Positions 1 through 5,006 of a stretch of DNA of 15,695 nt are shown one piece after another. The DNA is from Nitrospirae bacterium CG1_02_44_142 (GTDB taxonomy: Bacteria > Nitrospirota > Thermodesulfovibrionia > Thermodesulfovibrionales > UBA1546): the NCBI GenBank assembly GCA_001871685.1, contig MNVK01000077.1, positions 1 to 15,695 of the forward strand, read 5' to 3'. Position 1 is the stretch's first letter, and each line of letters starts with the position of its first letter. Below the pieces are notes generated by a model that saw nothing but the letters and a program-made list of their open reading frames with translations, was not told the origin of the DNA and did no database searches. The position numbers and the translations under genes were made by a program.

Positions 1-188
1 CACTCAGAATCTATCACAGCCGATATAAGCATAAGCCCAACATCCTGTGACAATTCCTCTACCGCATCCGGAATGCCAGCCAGGACATCTGCTACCGGCA
101 GAGGAAGTTCCAGTATTATCTGATTGTCCCTGATTTCCCTAATCTTTCCATTTGCCTTTTTTGCCATGTTACGGTATCTTTTACTCAT
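1..188 (-). CDS. IS256-like (mutator-type) transposase, N-terminal part, runs off the window
   Basis: The frame opens with ATG at 188 and runs off the left edge after 62 residues, so only the N-terminus is visible. It begins MSKRYRNMAKK and continues with a segment IILELPLPVADVLAGIPDAV that resembles the N-terminal region of one subgroup of IS256/mutator-type transposases. The catalytic DDE residues lie outside the window. The start is well supported: a strong Shine-Dalgarno (AAAGGAGG, at 197-204 read on the minus strand) sits 8 nt upstream. The ribosome binding site is embedded in a hairpin listed separately, a usual arrangement in mobile elements. The element appears to have landed in the cysteine-rich protein gene whose tail lies at 250-519. 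The family assignment comes from remembered similarity and the IS family could be wrong; transposase identity is more secure. Confidence 0.65.
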   Translation of the reverse strand, partial: MSKRYRNMAKKANGKIREIRDNQIILELPLPVADVLAGIPDAVEELSQDVGLMLISAVIDSE

Positions 189-246
189 AGAAGCGGCCTC
201 CTTTAAATAAGTTTTTGGTTAAATTAGTTTAATCGAGGTCGCTTCT
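189..246 (-). promoter_or_regulatory. RBS-sequestering hairpin in the transposase leader
   Basis: Positions 189-200 and 235-246 form a 12 bp inverted repeat with one mismatch (AGAAGCGGCCTC against GAGGTCGCTTCT) around a 34 nt AT-rich loop. In the transposase mRNA the 3' arm contains the GAGG of the ribosome binding site and the bases up to the start codon. A read-through transcript from outside would therefore fold over the site and block translation. This is a known self-limiting device in insertion sequences such as IS10 and IS50. The outer end of the element lies at or beyond 246, probably before about 280, but the terminal repeat cannot be fixed without the other end. Confidence 0.6.
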
Positions 247-249
247 TAC

Positions 250-519
250 TTCAACAACTTTAGGGACATTGTCTCGGTAACTACTTCTACGGGTGATTAT
301 TGTTCTAGCAGTACTTGCGATTTTTATGTTCCTGCAAATACTATTGTTACTCTAACTCTTAATCCCCATTCTGTTTGTGGTGTTTACGGTTGCGGCCTTT
401 GTTATGCTTCTTGGCGTTATGAAGGTTTCTATGGTACTGGCCCTTGTTCGGTTCTTATGTCTTCGGATACATCGGTGGATGTTTATTTTGACTGTAACTG
501 TGTCTATGACCCATGTTAA
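250..519 (+). pseudogene. 3' remnant of a cysteine-rich secreted-type protein with an InlB-like B-repeat
   Basis: This frame has no start codon and ends at TAA 517-519, leaving about 89 codons of which those after roughly 271 look native. The translation contains VSVTTSTGDYCSSSTCDFYV, then VTLTLNP, an aromatic-rich CGLCYASW segment, GTGPCSVLMSSDTSVDVYF, and ends in CNCVYDPC. The order (Cys pair, VTLT-P, W, GTG-C-VM, SVDVYF) matches divergent InlB B-repeats of bacterial surface proteins, which typically read CGSSC...VTLTATP...W...GTGSCTVTM...V.A.F. Nine cysteines occur, and the codons are rich in U-ending forms (TCT, ACT, GTT, TAT, TGT), unlike the rest of the window. I interpret it as the C-terminal end of an exported protein gene whose 5' part was removed by the transposable element at 1-250. 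An open frame of 98 codons in another frame (377-673) overlaps it and is not the coding frame. Confidence 0.6.
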
Positions 520-624
520 CAGTAAAACAAGAGACGTTGTTGGAAGTGCAGGACATCAGAAGGCGTTTTTATGCAGGATGAAGCAATCTAAAACCGTAAA
601 AAAAGGAACAGTATGTACAAGAGG
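520..624. other. short non-coding stretch between the cysteine-rich gene remnant and the IS3-type end
   Basis: About 105 bp follow the TAA at 519. I see no convincing frame, RNA gene or terminator. A short near-palindrome AACAAGAGACGTTGTT lies near 526-541. The stretch probably belongs to the former downstream region of the broken gene. Confidence 0.3.
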
Positions 625-761
625 TGGACCCCGAAAATCGGACAGTCGTATAAGGTGTAAAATATATACTTAACGAAGGAGGGCATCTAAAGATGAACAA
701 GGCAAAGAGAACGAAGCATTCATCGGATTTTAAAGCAAAGGTAGCACTAATAGCGAAAAGG
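625..761 (+). mobile_element. left end of an IS3-family element, truncated
   Basis: Positions 625-645 (beginning TGGACCCCGAAAATCGG, then ACAG) look like the terminal inverted repeat of an IS3-family element, whose ends often carry a GACCCC...GGACA pattern. About 48 nt further on comes a strong ribosome binding site and the start of an OrfA-like frame at 693, the spacing expected for such an element. After about 760 the similarity stops and a different repeat begins, so only roughly 140 bp of the element survive. No right end is visible in the window. Confidence 0.5.
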
Positions 762-782
762 GGGTCAGGTCTTTACTCTTGA
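693..782 (+). pseudogene. IS3-family transposase OrfA, N-terminal fragment
   Basis: ATG at 693 is preceded by GAAGGAGGG (675-683), an excellent ribosome binding site. The product starts MNKAKRTKHSSDFKAKVALIAK, which fits the N-terminus of IS3-family OrfA proteins (basic residues, then F-K-x-K-V-A-L at the beginning of the helix-turn-helix). The usual continuation is lost: after residue 22-23 the sequence enters the GGGGTCAGG repeat and meets TGA at 780-782, giving only 29 residues. The gene is broken; whether by insertion of the repeat or by deletion is not decidable here. Confidence 0.55.
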
Positions 783-806
783 CATTTTCTATTTTTTTAT
801 TCAAGA
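760..806. repeat. end of a GGGGTCAGG...TCAAGA-type dispersed repeat
   Basis: The string GGGGTCAGGTCTTTACTCT, continuing TTGACATTTT, resembles the ends of short dispersed elements often associated with Y1/REP-associated tyrosine transposases in environmental genomes. A short inverted repeat TCTTGA (777-782) / TCAAGA (801-806) closes it with an A/T-rich loop. It joins directly onto the broken OrfA fragment and ends just before the stop codon of the brnA-like gene, so it could also work as a weak transcription end for that operon, although no clear U-tract follows. Family membership is from memory. Confidence 0.35.
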
Positions 807-826
807 GAGAGAAATAAGAGATTGCA

Positions 827-1096
827 CTATGCGGCAGAAATCTTTTCTTTGAGCCAAAGATTAATAAGCGTTTCCGTTGAGATATGCCTTTTCTTTGAAA
901 TCACAAAAACCTTTTTGGCAATAGTATTTTCAATGGCAACGTATTTCGGCTCCTTCGTCAACGTTGATTTGAATTTTGCCTCTTTGGTTTTATCCCAGTA
1001 ATCAGATGCATCATGAGAGTCCCAAAACTCCGACGCCTCCATTAAAGTTTTAAACTCTTCAGGAATGGGGTCAATCTTCTTTTTACTTTTTTTCAT
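827..1096 (-). CDS. BrnA/CopG-type antitoxin
   Basis: The 89-residue product is probably the antitoxin of a type II toxin-antitoxin pair. It has a charged N-terminus, then IPEEFKTLMEASEFWDSHD and SDYWDKTKEA, the pattern typical of CopG-type antitoxins (an E-FW-x-H/SHD-x-DY motif). The C-terminal half reads like a ribbon-helix-helix segment ending in LINLWLKEKISA. Start ATG 1096 has a good AAAGGAAGAG ribosome binding site. It follows the toxin-like gene in the same operon and overlaps it by 14 bp. By analogy with the family it should bind and neutralise the toxin and repress the shared promoter. Toxin-first order is normal for brnTA. The family call is by motif, not by search. Confidence 0.7.
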   Translation of the reverse strand: MKKSKKKIDPIPEEFKTLMEASEFWDSHDASDYWDKTKEAKFKSTLTKEPKYVAIENTIAKKVFVISKKRHISTETLINLWLKEKISAA

Positions 1097-1367
1097 ATCT
1101 CTTCCTTTCTTTTCCGGTCATATCCCTTGCAGTTATTATAAGCGCTTTTTTATTTTTTTTATAGATGAAGAACACAGAAAGATACCTGCCGGAATTTGTC
1201 TTTCCGAGAGCAAGATACAGATGTTCGCCATTGAACCTGCCTTTTTCAATGAATCTGTATTTTGGAGCATTAAGAAGCACCTCCCTGACTTCTGTTTCTT
1301 TAACATTGTGTTTCCAGTTAAGTTTGTCAAGTATTTCTGCTGTTATTATTAAGTCGGCAATTTCCAA
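1083..1367 (-). CDS. BrnT-like ribonuclease toxin
   Basis: The 94-residue product resembles BrnT toxins, small RelE-fold ribonucleases. Features seen: KHNVKETEVREVL (the KH.V...E..E.L helix), then GEHLYLALGKTNSGRYLSVF, and the C-terminal signature ALIITARDMTGKERKRYEKK, which fits the family's I-(S/T)-AR-x-x-x-x-x-ER-x-x-Y ending. The start is a TTG at 1367, with AGGA about 7 nt upstream; similar proteins in my memory begin M-E-I-x-x-L-I, which supports this start. The frame stays open further upstream without an ATG, so a slightly longer N-terminus cannot be excluded. The gene is first in the operon with the antitoxin. No clear promoter is visible upstream; the region above about 1440 seems to be repeat-derived. 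Confidence 0.65.
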   Translation of the reverse strand: MEIADLIITAEILDKLNWKHNVKETEVREVLLNAPKYRFIEKGRFNGEHLYLALGKTNSGRYLSVFFIYKKNKKALIITARDMTGKERKRYEKK

Positions 1368-1641
1368 AAGTATTTTCCTGTCATATTTTTCATCATTTAT
1401 ATGGATTAGTATATCATAAATGGAAAGTAGAAAACTCGCAGATAAATAGGGACAGATGTTCTATCTCACTAATTCAGTCCATGACTCGCCGGGGAGAGTA
1501 ACTTTCTGTCTACGACTCATAGAGGAGTTTGTCAAAAGGTTGTCTCAAGGCTTTGGGTTACGGATTCAAAACCCCTCATTGCTGACAAAAAACAATAATT
1601 TTCTGATATAATTCTTATAAAGAATAGGAAATGATATAGAC
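1368..1641. other. gap between divergent toxin-antitoxin modules, partly repeat-derived
   Basis: No gene fits here. The right part carries the promoter of the downstream pair (listed separately). The middle contains TAAATAGGGACAG at 1443-1455, identical over 13 bp to the arm of a palindromic repeat in livM (4638-4650). Short inverted repeats lie just before the promoter: TTTGTCA 1528-1534 with TGACAAA 1583-1589, and GGGTT 1555-1559 with AACCC 1570-1574. The first pair's right arm overlaps the -35, so it could be an operator, but that is a guess. Confidence 0.4.
1582..1612 (+). promoter_or_regulatory. promoter of the MazE/MazF-like operon
   Basis: A consensus -10 TATAAT lies at 1607-1612 with an extended TG at 1604-1605. 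A -35 candidate CTGACA at 1582-1587 is 19 bp upstream, slightly long. Transcription would start near 1619, 23 nt before the ATG at 1642. The extended -10 makes this the clearest promoter in the window. Confidence 0.6.
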
Positions 1642-1833
1642 ATGGCCACAGATATAAAAGAAATTCTCAATACTTTTGACCTCTTGCCTGATGATGACAA
1701 GAAGGATTTGGCTTCCGAAATTTTGCGGCGCACCGTCCATTTTGACTTTCCTCCTTTAACTGATGAGGAACTTATCCGATCTGCCGAAAAGCTTTTTTTA
1801 GGCCTCGACCGCAGAGAAGCAAAAAATGCCTAA
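1642..1833 (+). CDS. small antitoxin-like protein partnered with a MazF/PemK toxin
   Basis: The 63-residue acidic protein starts MATDIKEILNTFDLLPDDDK and is predicted helical. I do not recognise a DNA-binding fold with certainty, but it resembles small addiction-module antitoxins in having a helix followed by an extended acidic segment (FPPLTDEELI) suited to wrapping a toxin. Its 3' end overlaps the MazF-like gene by 8 bp, which implies translational coupling and a paired function. It follows a strong promoter. A modest AGGAAA ribosome site precedes the ATG. The antitoxin role is inferred mainly from position, size and overlap. Confidence 0.6.
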   Translation: MATDIKEILNTFDLLPDDDKKDLASEILRRTVHFDFPPLTDEELIRSAEKLFLGLDRREAKNA

Positions 1834-2146
1834 TCCACAGAGAGGCGAGGTCTGGCTCGTTGATTTAGGACTCGCTGCCAAAGTCAGGCCATGTCTTGTC
1901 CTCAGTGTTTCAACGATAAATGACGAACGGGTTCTGGTTACTGTTATGGCGCATACAACCAGCCCCCGGAAAACAAGGTTTGAGGTTGAGGTAATATCAA
2001 AATTTTTACGCCCCGGAGTTTTTGACGCGCAGAATCTTATAACAGTTCCAACTGCAACACTGATTAGAAAACTCGGCGTTTTAAGCCCTTCTCAGATTTC
2101 TTCTGTTGAGAGTGCGGTTCGTTTGTGGCTGGGATTAAGTCATTAG
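1826..2146 (+). CDS. MazF/PemK-family mRNA interferase toxin
   Basis: The 106-residue product has the family's hallmarks: PQRGEVWLVDLG at residues 4-15 (the RGEVW...L loop), KVRPCLVLS at 19-27 (the (K/R)xRPxxVhS strand), then VTVMAHTTS and the later FLRPGVFDAQNLITVP segment typical of the MazF/PemK fold. Such toxins are sequence-specific endoribonucleases that cut mRNA in the cytoplasm. Length is normal and no truncation is seen. The start ATG at 1826 lies inside the 3' end of the upstream antitoxin gene. The gene ends 25 bp before the convergent livF stop, and no strong terminator lies in that gap. Confidence in the family is high; the cleavage site cannot be read from sequence. Confidence 0.88.
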   Translation: MPNPQRGEVWLVDLGLAAKVRPCLVLSVSTINDERVLVTVMAHTTSPRKTRFEVEVISKFLRPGVFDAQNLITVPTATLIRKLGVLSPSQISSVESAVRLWLGLSH

Positions 2147-2171
2147 GCAAGGTTTTTTCTACCGCCTCGCC

Positions 2172-2921
2172 CTATTCTCCCAGATACGCCTTTTTTACCT
2201 CTTCACTGTTCAACAAATCCTTCCCCTGTCCGTGCATCTTTATCCTGCCGTTTTCAAGGACATATCCCCTGCCTGAGAGATTCAAGGCTGCATGTGCATT
2301 CTGCTCAACAAGCAGGATTGTAACTCCTTCCTTATTTATCTCTCTTATCGCCTTAAATATCCTGCTCACAATTATCGGCGCAAGCCCCAACGACGGCTCA
2401 TCCAGCAGAAGGAGTTTCGGCTCTGACATCAGAGCCCTTGATATTGCAAGCATCTGCTGCTCTCCGCCGCTCAGGGTGCCGCCCATCTGTTTCTCCCGCT
2501 CCTTCAGAACAGGAAACATCTCATAGACCTTATCAAATTGAGATTTCACCCCCCCTACACCCCCCCTTGCTAAGGGGGGGATTGGGGGGGTGGTCTTTAG
2601 TCTCCTTGATACTGAGTACGCTCCCATCTCAAGATTTTCCTTTACGGTGAGCCTCGGGAATATCCTTCTTCCTTCAGGCACATGGCTTATCCCCATTTCA
2701 ACAATGCTGTGAGGCGGCATATCAGAAATGTCACTTCCGATAAAGGATATTGTTCCTGCCTTCGGCTTTAATATTCCGGATATAGTCATGAGCGTGGTGG
2801 ATTTCCCTGCGCCGTTGTTTCCTATAAGGCATACTATCTCACCCTGATTTACCTTCAGCGTAATGCCCTTCAGCGCCTCTATCGGGCCGTAGAATGTGTG
2901 TATGTCATTCAGTTCAAGCAT
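2172..2921 (-). CDS. livF: branched-chain amino acid ABC transporter, ATP-binding protein LivF
   Basis: This is the cytoplasmic ATPase LivF of the branched-chain amino acid importer. Walker A GNNGAGKST is at residues 34-42, the signature LSGGEQQ at 150-156, Walker B LLLLDEP at 170-176, and SLGLAP plus LLVEQN follow as in LivF proteins. The C-terminus RGYVLENGRI...AYLG is also typical. The protein is 249 residues, about 12-15 longer than usual. The excess is a segment at residues 108-126 (KTTPPIPPLARGGVGGVK) that has no counterpart in LivF homologues I know and is encoded by a G/C palindromic repeat (2548-2591). It sits between the Q-loop side and the signature, in the helical subdomain. It is the last gene of the operon, 32 bp after livG. 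Confidence 0.93.
   Translation of the reverse strand: MLELNDIHTFYGPIEALKGITLKVNQGEIVCLIGNNGAGKSTTLMTISGILKPKAGTISFIGSDISDMPPHSIVEMGISHVPEGRRIFPRLTVKENLEMGAYSVSRRLKTTPPIPPLARGGVGGVKSQFDKVYEMFPVLKEREKQMGGTLSGGEQQMLAISRALMSEPKLLLLDEPSLGLAPIIVSRIFKAIREINKEGVTILLVEQNAHAALNLSGRGYVLENGRIKMHGQGKDLLNSEEVKKAYLGE
2548..2591. repeat. G/C-tract palindromic repeat inserted in frame in livF
   Basis: The left arm is A, seven C, TACA, seven C, TT (2548-2568). The right arm is AA, seven G, ATT, seven G, T (2572-2591). The loop is GCT. The arms pair almost perfectly, with one extra base. On the livF strand it is read through as PPIPPLARGGVGG without a stop. Similar C7/G7 palindromes are scattered in many environmental genomes, usually between genes. 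Confidence 0.85.
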
Positions 2922-2953
2922 GTTTTATCAGATTTATGCCCTTCCTAATCATC

Positions 2954-3715
2954 CTAATGTTCCTTTCCAAGATACGCCTCTATAACCATCGGATTGCACT
3001 TTATCTCCGAAGGAGTTCCTTCCGCAATCTTCATGCCGTGGTCCAGGACCACAATATTCTCCGAAATTCCCATCACAACCTTCATATCATGCTCTATAAG
3101 AATTATCGTCTTGCCGAGTCCCTGAAGTTTTTTAATAAGCCCCATCATCGCTCCTGTCTCCTGCGGGTTCATGCCTGCCGTCGGCTCATCAAGAAGAATG
3201 AGCCTCGGCTCTGTTGCAAGCGCCTTCGCTATTTCAAGCCTCTTCTGACTCCCATAAGGAAGACTGCTTGCAATAGTGTCCGGATATGCCTCCAGCCCGA
3301 CGAGTTCAAGATATTCCAGCGCCTTTTCCCTTATTGCCTTCTCCTCATCCCTGAAGCTGCTGCTCCTGATTATTGCTGACAGGAGTCCTGACCGGGTCCT
3401 GCAGTGCTGCGATACCATAACATTCTCAATGACAGTCATCTCCCTGAACAGCCTTATATTCTGAAAGGTCCTGGCCACACCGAGCTTCACAATACTGTCC
3501 CGCCCGAGGCGGGTTATCTCCCTGTCAAAAAAACTTATCACGCCCTTTGTCGGCCGGGTTATTCCGGTGAGGCAGTTAAAGAGTGTTGTCTTCCCTGCGC
3601 CGTTAGGCCCGATGATGCTCATGATAGAGCCTTCCTTAGCCCTGAACCAGACTTCATCTATCGCTCTTATCCCGCCAAAATGTTTTGTGAGGTCCCTAAC
3701 CTCTAAAAGATACAC
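2954..3715 (-). CDS. livG: branched-chain amino acid ABC transporter, ATP-binding protein LivG
   Basis: This is the second ATPase of the importer. Walker A GPNGAGKTT is at residues 36-44, the Q-loop region RTFQNIRLF at 82-90, the signature LPYGSQKRLE at 152-161, Walker B RLILLDEP at 171-178, TAGMNPQE at 179-186, and the switch IEHDM around H209. LPYGxQ and AGMNPxE are characteristic of LivG. Length (253) is normal for the family and, unlike its neighbours livF and livM, it carries no repeat insertion. The start is GTG 3715 with GGGAGGGAAGG just upstream. It overlaps the 3' end of livM by 20 bp, so the two are translationally coupled. Confidence 0.94.
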   Translation of the reverse strand: MYLLEVRDLTKHFGGIRAIDEVWFRAKEGSIMSIIGPNGAGKTTLFNCLTGITRPTKGVISFFDREITRLGRDSIVKLGVARTFQNIRLFREMTVIENVMVSQHCRTRSGLLSAIIRSSSFRDEEKAIREKALEYLELVGLEAYPDTIASSLPYGSQKRLEIAKALATEPRLILLDEPTAGMNPQETGAMMGLIKKLQGLGKTIILIEHDMKVVMGISENIVVLDHGMKIAEGTPSEIKCNPMVIEAYLGKEH

Positions 3716-5006
3716 CCTTCCCTCCCATTAACCCCTGCGGCCTGAATATCATAAGCAGGACAAGCCCGCTGCCAAGCGCAAGCATACGGTATAACTGCAC
3801 TTCTCTGAGCATCTCGGGGAGCATAACGAGTATTATTGAGCCTAATATCACGCCCGGAATGCTTCCCAGCCCTCCGAGTATCACCATGCAGAGCACCAGA
3901 ACAGACTCCATGAATGTGAAACTCTCCGGAGATACAAACTGCATCTTAGCGGCAAAGAGAACTCCTGCAAGCCCGGCCCAGAATGCGCCGAAGGCAAAGG
4001 AATAAAGTTTGTATGCCGTTGTATTTATCCCGATGGAAGACGACGCAATCTCATCCTCTCTTATCGCTATCCACGCCCTTCCAATCCTTGATGCGGCCAC
4101 CCTTCTTATTACGAATACGGCCAGCAGCGCAAATATAAGGACGAAATAATAGAACTGCCCTATCCCGCTTATCCGCATTCCGAAAATATGCGGCGGCCCA
4201 ATCCCGCCGATTCCGTTCGGCCCCTTAGTAAAAGAATCCCAGTTATTCAGCACAAGCCTCACAATTTCTCCAAAGCCGAGAGTTACTATGGCAAGATAAT
4301 CTCCCCTCAGCCTCAATGCAGGAATAGCGAGTATAAATCCCGATAAAGTTACAAGCATGAGTGAAAGAGGCAGAGACGCCCAGAAACCGAGCCCCAGCTT
4401 TGTGTTGAGCAGCGCATAGGAATATGCGCCTATCGCATAGAAAGCTGCAAAGCCGAGATTTAATAAACCGGTAAAACCCACAACTATATTCAGACCCTGA
4501 GCGAGTATTATATAAATGCCTGAAAGCACTGCAATGTCAATCAGATAATCATGCCCGTAAAAAGGCAGGGTTAAGACAATGACTGACATGAGAAGAATAA
4601 AAACAGTTGAACGCGCTTTTGATTCCGGCAGTTTTTCTAAATAGGGACAGCGACCATATATTTCTACAGCAATACGCAATATATTTATAAAATAATGGTC
4701 GCTGTCCCCATTTAGACCGCCTTTTATTTTTCCGGCATAGTTTTTAAAGGCCTTCAACAGGGAAACCGCGGCAAACAATATAATAAAAAGAATTACCGCT
4801 GCCTTTAATCCCCTAAAGGGAAGAAAAAGCAGCGCCAGCCATAAGGCGATAAAAAGCGGTCTTAAAAAAAGATTAAGACTTCCACCCCCTCCCTCACCCT
4901 CCCCCCTCGAGGGGGAGGGAATATCAAAAGAGTCCCCCTCCCCTTGTGGGAGGGGGTGAGGGGGAGGGGGCGATGTGTTCTGTATTTTGTGTTCTACCGT
5001 ATTCAT
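3696..5006 (-). CDS. livM: branched-chain amino acid ABC transporter permease LivM, with two repeat-encoded insertions
   Basis: This is an inner-membrane permease of the Liv importer. From about residue 135 onward it follows LivM: GIYIILAQGLNIVVGFTGLL, AFYAIGAYSYALL, RLRGDYLAIVTLGFGEIVR, the cytoplasmic GRAWIAIREDEIASSSIGIN loop that contacts the ATPases, FVSPESFTFMES, and FRPQGLMGG at the end. The N-terminal part has two hydrophobic segments (residues about 46-61 and 68-83), comparable to the extended N-terminus of E. coli LivM. Two segments look foreign: residues 12-43 (SPPPPHPLPQGEGD... GEGEGGGG) and about 95-122 (GLNGDSDHYF...YGRCPYLEK), each encoded by an inverted repeat. Start ATG 5006 overlaps the livH stop (ATGA), with an AGGAAG ribosome site. 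The protein is 436 residues. Function should be kept if the insertions lie in loops. Confidence 0.92.
   Translation of the reverse strand: MNTVEHKIQNTSPPPPHPLPQGEGDSFDIPSPSRGEGEGGGGSLNLFLRPLFIALWLALLFLPFRGLKAAVILFIILFAAVSLLKAFKNYAGKIKGGLNGDSDHYFINILRIAVEIYGRCPYLEKLPESKARSTVFILLMSVIVLTLPFYGHDYLIDIAVLSGIYIILAQGLNIVVGFTGLLNLGFAAFYAIGAYSYALLNTKLGLGFWASLPLSLMLVTLSGFILAIPALRLRGDYLAIVTLGFGEIVRLVLNNWDSFTKGPNGIGGIGPPHIFGMRISGIGQFYYFVLIFALLAVFVIRRVAASRIGRAWIAIREDEIASSSIGINTTAYKLYSFAFGAFWAGLAGVLFAAKMQFVSPESFTFMESVLVLCMVILGGLGSIPGVILGSIILVMLPEMLREVQLYRMLALGSGLVLLMIFRPQGLMGGKGVSFRG
4637..4715. repeat. GGGACAGCGACC inverted repeat (REP/RAYT-like) inserted in frame in livM
   Basis: Arms 4637-4657 and 4695-4715 match in 20 of 21 positions (CTAAATAGGGACAGCGACCAT against its reverse complement with a single A/G change), around a 37 nt AT-rich centre. 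Palindromes carrying GGGACAGCGACC are, from memory, associated with REP-type elements mobilised by Y1 transposases. Here the whole 79 bp is translated as part of LivM, about residues 98-124. The same arm end (13 bp) recurs at 1443-1455. Confidence 0.8.
4882..4972. repeat. G/C-rich double-hairpin repeat inserted in frame near the start of livM
   Basis: Two half-elements (about 4882-4920 and 4933-4972) are imperfect inverted copies of each other, each made of CCCCCTCCC/TCACCC tracts facing GGGGGAGGG/GGGTGAGGG tracts. Each half also folds by itself (for example CCCCCTCGAGGGGG at 4896-4909). It encodes the PPPPHPLPQGEG and PSPSRGEGEGGGG peptides of LivM, a peptide style I associate with translated dispersed repeats in many environmental genomes. 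Confidence 0.8.

Noticed and set aside
377..673. 98-codon plus-strand open frame
   Set aside because: It overlaps the cysteine-rich remnant in a different frame and then runs into the IS3 end; its translation has no domain-like pattern, while the +1 frame shows a clear B-repeat pattern.
1528..1589. operator palindrome for autoregulation of the MazE/MazF-like operon
   Set aside because: The 7 bp arms are 48 bp apart, too far for a simple operator, and such short pairs arise by chance; only the overlap of one arm with the -35 is suggestive.
2147..2171. bidirectional terminator between the MazF-like gene and livF
   Set aside because: The gap has a T6 run but no hairpin of useful stability in its 25 bp.
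2894..3706. plus-strand open frames opposite livG (161 and 100 codons)
   Set aside because: Both are antisense to an intact ABC ATPase gene with all motifs; no ribosome sites or family similarity.
4637..4715. intrinsic terminator inside livM
   Set aside because: The palindrome lacks a U-tract on either strand, has a 37 nt AT-rich centre, and lies in an open, translated frame.
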